64,000 bases of DNA from assembly GCF_030403745.1 (NCBI RefSeq), contig NZ_JAQMWP010000001.1, positions 744,001-808,000 on the forward strand, written 5' to 3'. This document shows positions 27,784 through 36,650 of the stretch, piece after piece. The translations under genes and the position numbers were made by a program. This DNA comes from Streptomyces sp. S.PB5. Its GTDB lineage: Bacteria; Actinomycetota; Actinomycetes; Streptomycetales; Streptomycetaceae. Within the stretch, counting starts at the first letter, position 1; each line of letters begins with the position of its first letter. The notes under the pieces are model-generated. The model saw only the letters and a list, made by a program, of their open reading frames with translations. It was not told the DNA's origin and made no database searches.

Positions 27784-29496
27784 ATGTCGGCGCAATTCGG
27801 CAGGAGGCTGCGCAAGGGGGCGGTCGCCACCACCGTCGCCGCCGCGGCGGTCGCGGCTCTCTCCGCGTCCCAGGCACCCGACGTGACGGTCGACGGCAAC
27901 GGCAGATCGACCGCGGCCGACGCCCAGCCCACCCCCGACGCGGATGCCTCCGACAGCGCGACCGGCAATTCGCGGTACTACACGGACCTGCCTCCCCTCG
28001 ACAGCCCGAGCCCCTCGCCCACCACCGGCACGCCCGCCGCGCCCGGCGCGACGGAGGCCGGGATACCCGCGACCGTCCTCGACGCCTACAAGAAGGCGGC
28101 GTCCACGCTCCAGTCGGCCAAGCCCGGCTGCAATCTGCCCTGGGAGCTCCTGGCCGCCATCGGCAAGGTGGAGTCCGGGCAGGCGCGTGGCGGCCGGGTC
28201 GACGCGGACGGCGACACCATCGGCCGGATCCTCGGCCCCAAGCTGGACGGCAACGGCTTCGCGCACATCAGCGACACCGACGGCGGCGCGTACGACGGCG
28301 ACAGCGTCTACGACCGGGCCGTCGGCCCGATGCAGTTCATCCCCTCCACCTGGGCGTGGGCCGGCCGCGACGGCAACGGCGACGGCAAGAAGGACCCCAA
28401 CAACATCTACGACGCCGCGCTGGCGGCCGGCCACTACCTGTGCCGCTACGGCTGGGACCTGTCCACCCAGTCCGACCTGCGCAGCGCGATCCTCAGCTAC
28501 AACAACTCGACGGAGTACCTGAACACGGTCCTGTCGTGGCTGGAGTACTACCGCAAGGGCACCCACGAGATCCCGGACGGTACCGGCACCCTGCCCAGCA
28601 ACCCCAGCGACGGGAACAGCGGCGCGAGCCCTTCGCCGTCGCCCGAGACCCCGTCGACGCCCGGTACGCCGAGCACCCCCGGCACTCCGAGCACACCGGG
28701 CACCCCGAGCAATCCGTCGACACCCGGCACGCCGACCCCGACCCCGACCCCGACTCCGACGCCCACCGACACGGTGGACCACCTGGAGGACGCGGGCACC
28801 GCCAAGCTCACCGCGCAGGCCGGCGACACCTTCACCAAGCGGATCAGCACCCGCGCCGAGACCTCGGCCGGCAAGGCCGTCGGCAAGGTCCGGATCCGCT
28901 TCACGATCGTCGGCGACACCGACACCACCTTCACCGGCGGCGAGAGCGTGGCCACGGTCGTCACCAACAGCTCCGGCGTCGCGGTGGCGCCCGCCCTCAA
29001 GGCGGGCGAGAAGACCGGCGAGTTCACCGTCCGCGCCACGGTCGTGGGCCGCGCCGTCGCCGGCCTCGACTACACGGCCAGCGTCACCGAGCGTGTCGCC
29101 GACGCCCTCGCCCGCACCAGCGACACCGCGCTGACCTGCACCCCCGGCGGTGAGTTCGCCGACCAGGTCGAGGTCAGGGCGACGTACGGCGGAGCGGTCG
29201 CGGACGGGGTCGCGGCGACCGCCACCCTGATCACCTCGGCGGACGACCCCACCGAGAACACCAAGGGCCCCTACTTCAAGGACGCGGACGGCAAGACCGT
29301 ACGCACCCTCACGGGCCTGGAGACGGACGCCGACGGTCTGCTCAAGCTGCCGAAGCTGTACGCGGACGACACCACGGGCACGTTCCTGCTGCGCATCAAC
29401 ACCTCCGGCGGCGCGAGCCTGACCGTCGAACTGACGGTGGCCGCGGCAGCCGACCCGACGCAGTCCCCGAGCCCGTCGGCCGACCCGAGCGCATAA
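27784..29496 (+). CDS. secreted lytic transglycosylase with Pro-rich linker
   Basis: A 570-residue exported cell-wall enzyme. After a signal peptide (basic start, then AVATTVAAAAVAALSASQA) and a Ser/Pro-rich stretch comes a transglycosylase domain at about 90-260: CNLPWELLAAIGKVESGQARGG holds the catalytic Glu, followed by AVGPMQFIPSTWAWAG and SYNNSTEYLNTV. A linker made of repeated Thr-Pro-Gly and Ser-Thr-Pro units (about 285-330) connects to two beta-sandwich-like domains (about 335-555). It should cleave peptidoglycan glycan strands. The start ATG follows GAGGGG. It is monocistronic with a strong terminator. Confidence 0.88.
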   Translation: MSAQFGRRLRKGAVATTVAAAAVAALSASQAPDVTVDGNGRSTAADAQPTPDADASDSATGNSRYYTDLPPLDSPSPSPTTGTPAAPGATEAGIPATVLDAYKKAASTLQSAKPGCNLPWELLAAIGKVESGQARGGRVDADGDTIGRILGPKLDGNGFAHISDTDGGAYDGDSVYDRAVGPMQFIPSTWAWAGRDGNGDGKKDPNNIYDAALAAGHYLCRYGWDLSTQSDLRSAILSYNNSTEYLNTVLSWLEYYRKGTHEIPDGTGTLPSNPSDGNSGASPSPSPETPSTPGTPSTPGTPSTPGTPSNPSTPGTPTPTPTPTPTPTDTVDHLEDAGTAKLTAQAGDTFTKRISTRAETSAGKAVGKVRIRFTIVGDTDTTFTGGESVATVVTNSSGVAVAPALKAGEKTGEFTVRATVVGRAVAGLDYTASVTERVADALARTSDTALTCTPGGEFADQVEVRATYGGAVADGVAATATLITSADDPTENTKGPYFKDADGKTVRTLTGLETDADGLLKLPKLYADDTTGTFLLRINTSGGASLTVELTVAAAADPTQSPSPSADPSA

Positions 29497-29520
29497 CGGC
29501 TCGCTCCTTCTGTACGACCA

Positions 29521-29553
29521 CGGCGGCGCCCCTCGTGAGGAGGGGCGCCGCCG
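29521..29553 (+). terminator. terminator after the transglycosylase gene
   Basis: A perfect 13-bp stem CGGCGGCGCCCCT / AGGGGCGCCGCCG with a 7-nt loop, 24 bp after the stop codon. Confidence 0.75.
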
Positions 29554-29641
29554 TCGTGTGCAACGTGTTCTCATCTCGGCCGCCCGTTGCTACGGTGCCG
29601 AACCTGACGACCTATCAGTTCCGGCCCGTCGGGAGGCCCGT

Positions 29642-29776
29642 ATGCGTGCCCTGATCGCCGCCGCGATCGGCCTCGCCGTCGCACTCGCCCTGGTCCTCAC
29701 GATCACCGCGATGGGCTCGCCCACCGGCACGACATCCCCGAAGCCGCTGCTGACGACGGTGCCGTCACACCCGTAA
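29642..29776 (+). CDS. small membrane protein, SPW_0924 family
   Basis: A 44-residue protein with one N-terminal membrane helix (ALIAAAIGLAVALALVLTITAM) and a conserved-looking tail TSPKPLLTTVPSHP. I recall this as the Streptomyces SPW_0924 family of tiny membrane proteins of unknown function; that assignment is from memory. ATG 29642 has GGGAGG 5 nt upstream. It is 21 bp ahead of the DUF3068 gene on the same strand and may be cotranscribed with it. The helix could equally act as an uncleaved signal anchor. Confidence 0.65.
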   Translation: MRALIAAAIGLAVALALVLTITAMGSPTGTTSPKPLLTTVPSHP

Positions 29777-29797
29777 CCACCCGGCAGGGAGGCCGAG

Positions 29798-30787
29798 ATG
29801 AGCCGCAGGGCCAGTCTGATCCTGCTCGCCCTCGCCGTGTTCTTCGCGGCGCTGTCGCCGATGCTGCGCTGGTACGCCTTCCCGCGCCTCGCCAAGATCC
29901 CCGCGAACCAGTACCAGGACATGGTCCTGGAGGCGCGGGACGCGACCCTCATGGACAACTCCATGCAGGTCAAGAAGGTCTCCAAGGTCACCATCGTGCA
30001 GACCCTCAAGGGCAACGTCGAGGAGTCGGAGAAGATCGAGAAGACGCTCGGCCGGGACGTCGTCGTCTGGGACGGCCTCTCCTACGCCCAGGGCCCCGAC
30101 GGCGAGCAGGTCGCCTACATCCCCGAGCGGTACATCTTCGACGCCCACACCCAGGAACCGGTCCACGCCACCGGCGAGATGGTCGACGGCGACCCGGTCA
30201 AGCGCGAGGGCCTCGAATTCAAGTGGCCCTTCCTGACCGAGAAACGGGACTACGAGTACTTCGACGCCCAGACCCGCACCTCGAACCCCATCCACTACAA
30301 GGGCACCCAGGACTTCCGTGGTCTGGAGGTCTACTACTTCGAGCAGACCATCCCCTGGACCCAGGTGAAGTGGCCCAAGAAGCTGCCCATCGCCGGCATC
30401 ACCCCCGAGCAGCTGGAGAAGACCGGCACGACCCGCTGGTACACCACGGTCCGCAAGTTCTGGGTCGAGCCCGTCACCGGCGCACCGGTCTACGGCGAGG
30501 AGATCCACAAGGAGGAACTCCGCGGCGGCACCCTCCTCGGCGACCGCGACAAGGTGACCGCCTTCGCCGGCCACGTGAAGATGCGCGAGGACTACATCGA
30601 GCACACCGTCGACCTGGTCAGGTCCAACCGCACCCTGGTCCTGCTGATGACCTCGTACCTCCCGTGGGGCTTCGCGGGTCTGGCCGTCGTCCTGCTGGCC
30701 CTCACCCTCTATCTGGAGGCCCGCGGCCGCCGCCCGGACGAACCGGAGCCCGCCACGAACTCCGAACCCGAACCGGTCACCGCCTGA
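29798..30787 (+). CDS. DUF3068 (PorA-family) membrane protein
   Basis: A 329-residue protein with an N-terminal membrane helix (residues 5-22), a long extracytoplasmic beta-rich region (about 30-275) and a C-terminal helix (LLLMTSYLPWGFAGLAVVLLALTLYL), matching DUF3068. Typical family residues such as RNYEYFD-like (KRDYEYFDAQT) and LEVYYFEQTIPW are present. Function is unknown; the architecture suggests an envelope component. ATG 29798 follows AGGGAGG. Its 3' end overlaps the convergent hrpB gene by 11 bp. Confidence 0.85.
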   Translation: MSRRASLILLALAVFFAALSPMLRWYAFPRLAKIPANQYQDMVLEARDATLMDNSMQVKKVSKVTIVQTLKGNVEESEKIEKTLGRDVVVWDGLSYAQGPDGEQVAYIPERYIFDAHTQEPVHATGEMVDGDPVKREGLEFKWPFLTEKRDYEYFDAQTRTSNPIHYKGTQDFRGLEVYYFEQTIPWTQVKWPKKLPIAGITPEQLEKTGTTRWYTTVRKFWVEPVTGAPVYGEEIHKEELRGGTLLGDRDKVTAFAGHVKMREDYIEHTVDLVRSNRTLVLLMTSYLPWGFAGLAVVLLALTLYLEARGRRPDEPEPATNSEPEPVTA

Positions 30788-33290
30788 GCCGGGCGTTGGT
30801 GAACCGCGTCGGCTCCGCACCCGCCGGATCCTCGGGCCACGGATGCTTCGGATACCGCCCCCGCAGATCAGCCCGCACCCCGTTGTAACCGTCCTTCCAG
30901 AACGACGCGAGATCCGCGGTGACGGCGGCGGGCCGCCCGGCGGGCGAGAGCAGATGAACGAGCAACGGCACCCCGGCGACGGCGGGCGACCGGTCAAGCC
31001 CGAACATCTCCTGCAGCTTGACGGCGAGAACGGGCTGTTCGGGATCGGTGTAGTCGATCCGGATCCTGGACCCACTGGGCACGGTGATCCGCTCCGGAGC
31101 GAGCTCATCGAGCCGTGCGGCCTCCCCGGAGGACCACGGCAACAGCCGGGCGAGCGCCTGCCCGGCGTCGATACGCGCGAGGTCCGCCCGCCGCCGGGCC
31201 CGCCCGAGCTCCGGCTCCAGCCACTCGTCCACGCGCGCGTGGAGCGCTTCGTCGGACACCTCCGGCCACGGCTCCCCGAGATGCAGCCGCAGAAAGGCGA
31301 GCCGCAACCGCAGCACATCGGCCTCCGCCGACCACCGCAACAGCCGCAACCCGTCCCGCCGCAACCCGTCGAGAAGAGCCTCCCGTACGAGAACGGGGTC
31401 GGGGTTCCTGAGCGGGCGCACAGCCAGCTCCACCGCCCCCAGCCGCTCCACCCGCCGCGCGACGACGTCCCCGTCGGCCCAGTGGACCTCGTCCCGCTCG
31501 TCGAGCAGCGCCCCGGCCGCCCGCCGCGCGGTCTCCTCGTCCACGGCCGCGCCGAGCTGCACACGCGCGTGCCCCTTGCCGACGGGCCGGTCCGCGACGG
31601 CGACGGCGATCCAGGGCGCCCCGCGCAGACCGGTGCCGTCCCGGACCTCGGCACGGGTCCCCGACACCATGAGGTAGGAACCGCCGTCCACCTTGGCGAC
31701 CCGCTCGGGGAAGGCGAGGGAGGCGACGAGACCGACGAGGGCGTCCTCGGTCACAGAAGGCGTCCCGGAGCCATGGGCCGGTGGCTGGGAAGCATCCGCC
31801 GCGACGCCCCGCAGCCTCCGCACCTCCGCACGCCACCGCCCCGCGTACGCGTCGCCCCCGCGCCGGGCCGCCCTCAGCGCGGCCGCCAGATCGTCCCCGT
31901 ACTCCCGCGGCGGCTCCTCACTGAGGAGTGCCACGACCTCGGCCACCTGCTCCGAGGCCCCGGCGTCCAGCAGCGCCCGCCCGAGCCGGGGGTGCAGCCC
32001 CAGCCGGGCCAGCCGTACGCCCCGCTCCGTGGCCCGCCCGTCGGCGTCCACCGCCCCGACCGCCGACAGCACGCTCAGGGCGGCCGCCATCGCCCCGCCC
32101 GGCGGCGGGTCCAGCAGCGCCAGCCCCGAGGCGTCCGGATCGCCCCAGCAGGCCGTCTGGAGGGCGAACGACGTCAGGTCGGCCACTTTGATCTCAGGGG
32201 CCGGGAAAGGCGGCAGACGGACGTCCTCGGCCTCCGTCCAGCAGCGGTACGCCACACCCGGCGCCTCACGCCCGGCCCGGCCCAGCCGCTGGTTCCCGAC
32301 CGCGCGGGAGGCCCGTACCGTCGTCAGCGCGCTCAGGCCGCGCGCGTGGTCCACGCGAGGTTCCCGGGTCAGCCCCGAGTCGACGACGATCCGCACGCCC
32401 GGCACCGTCAGCGAGGACTCGGCCACCGAGGTCGCCAGCACCACCCGGCGCCTCCCGCCGGGCGCCAGTACCGCGTCCTGCACGGCGGCGGGGGCGCGTC
32501 CGTGCACCTGGAGGACGTCCACGTCACCGAGACCGCCCAGCTGCCCGGCGACCCGCGCGATCTCGCCCACGCCGGGCAGGAAGCACAGCACGTCCCCCTC
32601 CCGCTCGGCCAGCGCCCGCCGCACCACCGACGCCACATGCGTCAGCAGCGCCGGATCGACCCACATGCCGTGCGAGGGCCGTACCGGACGGGCCGGGGGA
32701 GCCCAGACCACCTCGACGTCGTACGCGCGCCCCCGCGCCTCGACCACCGGCGCCCCGCCCAGCAGCCGGGCCCAGCCCTCCGCGTCGGTCGTGGCCGACG
32801 CGGCCACCAGCCGCAGCTCCGGCCGCAGGGCCTGCCGTACGTCCCACAGGAAGGCCGCCGTGGTGTCCGCGTCCAGATGCCGCTCGTGGCACTCGTCGAG
32901 GACCACCACGTCGACGCCCGCGAGCTCCTGGTCCCTCTGCAGCCGCTGGAGCAGCACACCGGTCGTCACGACCTCCACGCGCGCGTGCCGCCCGACGACC
33001 CGCTCGCCGCGCACGGTGTACCCGACGCGCCCGCCGACCTTCTCGCCCAGCAGCCACGCCATCCGCCGGGCCGCCGCGCGGGCCGCGATCCGCCGTGGCT
33101 CGGCCACGACCACGCGCCGCGCGGGGGCGTCGTCGTCCAGGAGGCCGGCCAGCGCCAGCGGTACGAGGGTGGTCTTGCCGCTGCCGGTCGGCGCGACCAG
33201 GACGGCCGTGCCGTGCGCCGCCAGGGCGTCGTCCAGCCCGGGCAGGGCCGCGCGTACGGGAAGGGCGTCCAGAGCGTCGTAACGGATCAC
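30777..33290 (-). CDS. hrpB: ATP-dependent helicase HrpB
   Basis: An 837-residue DEAH/RHA-type RNA helicase homologue. Walker A is PTGSGKTT (residues 34-41), motif II is DECHERH rather than DEAH, and motif III is SATTD. Motif VI appears as QRLGRAGREAPGVAYR. After the two RecA domains come the HA2 domain and the HrpB-specific C-terminal domain. The biological role of HrpB is poorly defined in bacteria. The start ATG is at 33290. The gene stands alone and converges on the DUF3068 gene. Confidence 0.93.
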   Translation of the reverse strand: MIRYDALDALPVRAALPGLDDALAAHGTAVLVAPTGSGKTTLVPLALAGLLDDDAPARRVVVAEPRRIAARAAARRMAWLLGEKVGGRVGYTVRGERVVGRHARVEVVTTGVLLQRLQRDQELAGVDVVVLDECHERHLDADTTAAFLWDVRQALRPELRLVAASATTDAEGWARLLGGAPVVEARGRAYDVEVVWAPPARPVRPSHGMWVDPALLTHVASVVRRALAEREGDVLCFLPGVGEIARVAGQLGGLGDVDVLQVHGRAPAAVQDAVLAPGGRRRVVLATSVAESSLTVPGVRIVVDSGLTREPRVDHARGLSALTTVRASRAVGNQRLGRAGREAPGVAYRCWTEAEDVRLPPFPAPEIKVADLTSFALQTACWGDPDASGLALLDPPPGGAMAAALSVLSAVGAVDADGRATERGVRLARLGLHPRLGRALLDAGASEQVAEVVALLSEEPPREYGDDLAAALRAARRGGDAYAGRWRAEVRRLRGVAADASQPPAHGSGTPSVTEDALVGLVASLAFPERVAKVDGGSYLMVSGTRAEVRDGTGLRGAPWIAVAVADRPVGKGHARVQLGAAVDEETARRAAGALLDERDEVHWADGDVVARRVERLGAVELAVRPLRNPDPVLVREALLDGLRRDGLRLLRWSAEADVLRLRLAFLRLHLGEPWPEVSDEALHARVDEWLEPELGRARRRADLARIDAGQALARLLPWSSGEAARLDELAPERITVPSGSRIRIDYTDPEQPVLAVKLQEMFGLDRSPAVAGVPLLVHLLSPAGRPAAVTADLASFWKDGYNGVRADLRGRYPKHPWPEDPAGAEPTRFTNARLRR

Positions 33291-33361
33291 GCGTCCTAGT
33301 GTCGTACGACGGCGAAACGCCCCCTATGCGCGCGTGCCTCTTATGTCAGTCCCGCAGGATG

Positions 33362-34246
33362 TCAGTCCCGCTCGCACACGAAGATCGCCGAGCCCGGGAT
33401 CAGGTTGCCGCGCAGCGGCGACCAGCCGCCCCACTCCGAGGTGTTCCAGGCCGGCCACTCCGGCTCGACCAGGTCCACCAGGCGGAAGCCCGACGTCGCG
33501 ATGTCGCGCACCCGGTCGCCGATCGTGCGGTGGTGCTCTACGTACACCGCGCGGCCCTGCTCGTCCTGTTCGACGTAGGGAGTCCGGTCGAAGTAGGAGG
33601 CGGCGACGGACAGCCCCTCCGGGCCCGGCTCGTCGGGGAACGCCCAGCGGATCGGATGGGTCACCGAGAAGACGAAGCGGCCGCCGGGACGCAGCACGCG
33701 GTGCAGCTCACGCAGGACCAGACGCGGGTCGGCGACGAAGGGCAGCGCCCCGTAGGCCGAGCACGCCAGGTCGAAGGAGGCGTCCGCGAAGGGAAGGGCA
33801 CCGGCGTCGGCGCAGACCAGAGGGAACCCGCCGCCGATGCGCAGGGCGTGCTGCAGCTGGCGGTGCGAGATGTCGAGCGCGACCGGGCGGGCGCCCTGCG
33901 CGGCCAGCCAGCGCGAGCACTGGGCCGCGCCGGCGCCGATCTCCAGGACGTCCTTGCCCTTGAGCTCCTCCGGCGGGCCGAGCAGCTCGGCCTCCACCTC
34001 GTCCAGGCCCTCGGGTCCCCACACGAAGCGGTCGTCGCCGAGAAACGTGCCGTGCTCGACCTGGTACTCGTCCGCGTTGCGGTCCCACCAGCCCCGGTTG
34101 GCCCGGGAGCTCTCCGAGACATCCGCGTCGCGCCGGGTGGCCTCGGGCTCGAACTCGAAGTCGGATGTCTCGGCGTCCGGTGTGACATCCGGTGTGACGT
34201 TCGGCTCGGACGCTGCGGGCTCTTGGATGATCGGCTCCCTCGTCGT
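33362..34246 (-). CDS. class I SAM-dependent methyltransferase, apparent ACG start
   Basis: A Rossmann-fold methyltransferase with SAM motif I KDVLEIGAGAAQCSRWLAAQGA, the acidic SAM-ribose loop ALDIS, CADAGALPFADASFDL and LRPGGRFVFSVTHP. A conventional GTG at 34024 would give only 220 residues and discard an upstream in-frame segment that looks coding (SESSRANRGWWDRNADEYQ, then GTFLGDDRF). That segment runs open to an in-frame TGA with no ATG, GTG, TTG or CTG. The best initiation site has GGAGGG followed 6 nt later by ACG (34246), and ACGACGAGGGAG would read MTREP if the first codon were ATG. I therefore give the long form (294 residues), with the start uncertain. Confidence 0.75.
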   Translation of the reverse strand, partial: TTREPIIQEPAASEPNVTPDVTPDAETSDFEFEPEATRRDADVSESSRANRGWWDRNADEYQVEHGTFLGDDRFVWGPEGLDEVEAELLGPPEELKGKDVLEIGAGAAQCSRWLAAQGARPVALDISHRQLQHALRIGGGFPLVCADAGALPFADASFDLACSAYGALPFVADPRLVLRELHRVLRPGGRFVFSVTHPIRWAFPDEPGPEGLSVAASYFDRTPYVEQDEQGRAVYVEHHRTIGDRVRDIATSGFRLVDLVEPEWPAWNTSEWGGWSPLRGNLIPGSAIFVCERD

Positions 34247-34372
34247 ACTCTTCCCTCCAATCCGTCACCTCAGGGGTGTCACGGAGGAGGTGTCCCGGGG
34301 CCCGGATGGCCTCCAGAGACAGTTCTTGTGCCGGGTATGCGGCGATCCGCCCCGGGTGTGCGCCTTCGCGCA

Positions 34373-34401
34373 TTGACCCTGCCCGGCTGCCCCCGTATGC
34401 T
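34373..34401 (+). promoter_or_regulatory. strong vegetative promoter of rpsA
   Basis: TTGACC (34373-34378), a 17-bp spacer and TATGCT (34396-34401) closely match the HrdB-type consensus. Transcription would start near 34408, giving a leader of about 195 nt before rpsA. The leader includes imperfect stems, for example GGCGCCATCACC with GGTGGGGCGCT around a T-rich loop (34479-34514), which could serve S1 autoregulation. Confidence 0.7.
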
Positions 34402-34603
34402 ACAAGTTGCGCTGCGGGCCTGCGCACCTCAGACGTAGCAGGCTGCGCTCGCATCTGTTGTATGTCCCCTCGGTTTTCGAGGCGCCATCACCAGTTTTTC
34501 TCGGTGGGGCGCTTCCTTGGCTGTCCGGCTTCTTCAGAGCGATACGGGCTCCCGGCGTAGCAGTACCTACGACTTCAATGTCCGTACCGGAGCCCTTTCC
34601 CAC

Positions 34604-36100
34604 ATGACGAGCAGCACCGAGACCACCGCCACCACCCCGCAGGTAGCGGTCAACGACATCGGTAACGAGGAAGCCTTCCTCGCCGCGATCGACGAGACGA
34701 TCAAGTACTTCAACGACGGCGACATCGTCGACGGCGTCATCGTGAAGGTCGACCGGGACGAGGTCCTGCTCGACATCGGTTACAAGACCGAAGGCGTTAT
34801 CCCGAGCCGCGAGCTCTCCATCAAGCACGACGTCGACCCCAACGAGGTCGTCGCCGTGGGCGATGAGATCGAGGCCCTGGTCCTCCAGAAGGAGGACAAG
34901 GAAGGCCGCCTCATCCTGTCCAAGAAGCGCGCTCAGTACGAGCGTGCCTGGGGCACGATCGAGAAGATCAAGGAAGAGGACGGGATCGTCACCGGTACCG
35001 TCATCGAGGTCGTCAAGGGTGGTCTCATCCTCGACATCGGCCTCCGCGGCTTCCTCCCGGCCTCCCTGGTCGAGATGCGCCGTGTCCGCGACCTCCAGCC
35101 CTACGTGGGCAAGGAGCTCGAGGCGAAGATCATCGAGCTGGACAAGAACCGCAACAACGTGGTCCTGTCCCGCCGTGCCTGGCTGGAGCAGACCCAGTCC
35201 GAGGTCCGCCAGACGTTCCTCACGACCCTCCAGAAGGGTCAGGTCCGCTCCGGTGTGGTCTCCTCGATCGTCAACTTCGGTGCCTTCGTGGACCTGGGTG
35301 GCGTCGACGGTCTGGTCCACGTCTCCGAGCTGTCCTGGAAGCACATCGACCACCCGTCCGAGGTTGTCGAGGTCGGCCAGGAAGTCACCGTCGAGGTCCT
35401 CGACGTCGACATGGACCGCGAGCGCGTCTCCCTGTCGCTGAAGGCGACCCAGGAAGACCCGTGGCAGCAGTTCGCCCGGACCCACCAGATCGGTCAGGTC
35501 GTCCCGGGTAAGGTCACCAAGCTCGTTCCGTTCGGTGCGTTCGTCCGCGTGGACGAGGGCATCGAGGGTCTGGTCCACATCTCCGAGCTGGCCGAGCGCC
35601 ACGTGGAGATCCCGGAGCAGGTCGTCCAGGTCAACGACGAGATCTTCGTCAAGGTCATCGACATCGACCTCGAGCGTCGTCGCATCAGCCTCTCGCTGAA
35701 GCAGGCCAACGAGTCCTTCGGTGCCGACCCGGCCTCGGTCGAGTTCGACCCGACCCTGTACGGCATGGCCGCGTCCTACGACGACCAGGGCAACTACATC
35801 TACCCCGAGGGCTTCGACCCCGAGACCAACGACTGGCTCGAGGGCTACGAGACCCAGCGCGAGGCGTGGGAGTCCCAGTACGCCGAGGCGCAGCAGCGCT
35901 TCGAGCAGCACCAGCAGCAGGTCATCAAGAGCCGCGAGGCCGATGCCGCTGCCGCTGCCGAGGGCGGCGACGCCGCGGGTGCGGCTCCGGCCGCGGGCGG
36001 TGGCTCGTACTCCTCCGAGGGTGCGGACACCTCCGGTGCCCTTGCTTCGGACGAGGCGCTCGCCGCTCTGCGCGAGAAGCTGGCCGGCGGCCAGAGCTGA
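34604..36100 (+). CDS. rpsA: 30S ribosomal protein S1
   Basis: A 498-residue S1 protein that binds mRNA to the 30S subunit. Four S1/OB-fold repeats are visible: about 36-105 (DGDIVDGVIVKVDRDEVLLDIG), 120-190, 210-280 (KGQVRSGVVSSIVNFGAFVDLG) and 295-365 (VPGKVTKLVPFGAFVRVDEG), two fewer than the six of E. coli, as usual in actinobacteria. The tail is rich in Glu, Gln and Ala. ATG 34604 is preceded by GGAG at rather long spacing. It is preceded by a strong promoter and a long leader, and followed by a terminator. Confidence 0.97.
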   Translation: MTSSTETTATTPQVAVNDIGNEEAFLAAIDETIKYFNDGDIVDGVIVKVDRDEVLLDIGYKTEGVIPSRELSIKHDVDPNEVVAVGDEIEALVLQKEDKEGRLILSKKRAQYERAWGTIEKIKEEDGIVTGTVIEVVKGGLILDIGLRGFLPASLVEMRRVRDLQPYVGKELEAKIIELDKNRNNVVLSRRAWLEQTQSEVRQTFLTTLQKGQVRSGVVSSIVNFGAFVDLGGVDGLVHVSELSWKHIDHPSEVVEVGQEVTVEVLDVDMDRERVSLSLKATQEDPWQQFARTHQIGQVVPGKVTKLVPFGAFVRVDEGIEGLVHISELAERHVEIPEQVVQVNDEIFVKVIDIDLERRRISLSLKQANESFGADPASVEFDPTLYGMAASYDDQGNYIYPEGFDPETNDWLEGYETQREAWESQYAEAQQRFEQHQQQVIKSREADAAAAAEGGDAAGAAPAAGGGSYSSEGADTSGALASDEALAALREKLAGGQS

Positions 36101-36137
36101 ACCAACCGCTTGCCGCTGAGGCTTAGCCGTTGACTGA

Positions 36138-36165
36138 GGGGCCGTACCTTTCGAGGTGCGGCCCC
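36138..36165 (+). terminator. terminator after rpsA
   Basis: GGGGCCGTACC and GGTGCGGCCCC pair over 11 bp with one U-G pair and a 6-nt loop, 38 bp after the rpsA stop, followed by TTGGCGTT. Confidence 0.75.
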
Positions 36166-36181
36166 TTGGCGTTGCCCTGAC

Positions 36182-36505
36182 CCGTTTGCGATTCGGACCG
36201 CCCGGATCCCACAGTGGATGGTCACCTTCGACTACTGCCGTGAACTCGGCGTCCCCGTCGAGATGTTCGGATACACGACCGTCTCGTTCGAGTTCGGCTT
36301 CGACCACCGAGGGCGCTCACGCGTGCCATCGGCGCCCACCGGGTACGTACTGGGGCAGCGGTCACGAAAATCACCGACACCGGCAGCGGTGTCTCCTCGG
36401 CTCCGGCGTGCAGTCCGCGTTGGACGGACCACCGCATCTACGGCGGCATCACCGAGACCGACCAGGACGTCACCCACATCCGGCATCCCCCGCAAGGCGG
36501 TGACG
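36182..36505 (+). pseudogene. decayed remnant of a flavin monoamine (L-amino acid) oxidase gene
   Basis: Two peptide fragments in different frames resemble flavin amine oxidases. The frame containing 36218 reads AIRTARIPQWMVTFDYCRELGVPVEMF, close to the RIPxHHxxLDYCRELGVxxEPF region. The frame containing 36421 reads RWTDHRIYGGITETDQDVTHI, close to the FW..DxRIxGGISxTDQxIxQI region. In intact proteins these are separated by well over 100 residues, while here they are about 50 codons apart and out of phase, so internal deletion and frameshift have occurred. No intact copy lies nearby. Assignment rests on memory of the family. Confidence 0.5.
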
Positions 36506-36650
36506 GCCCTCCACGCGCGTGTGCCGGCCTCGTGACGCGGTGGAGCAGGACATGAGAACGCGGTAACACGTGGCTGATCAGGGACGTGGACGGGAATGCC
36601 CACGTCCCGGGGGGTGTTGTGCAGTACGAACACGAGGAGGAGCGGTCACT

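Noticed and set aside
26860..29574. A 979-codon minus-strand frame across the DUF4184 gene and transglycosylase
   Set aside because: Only the part below 27510 is a real protein; upstream it is antisense to the transglycosylase gene.
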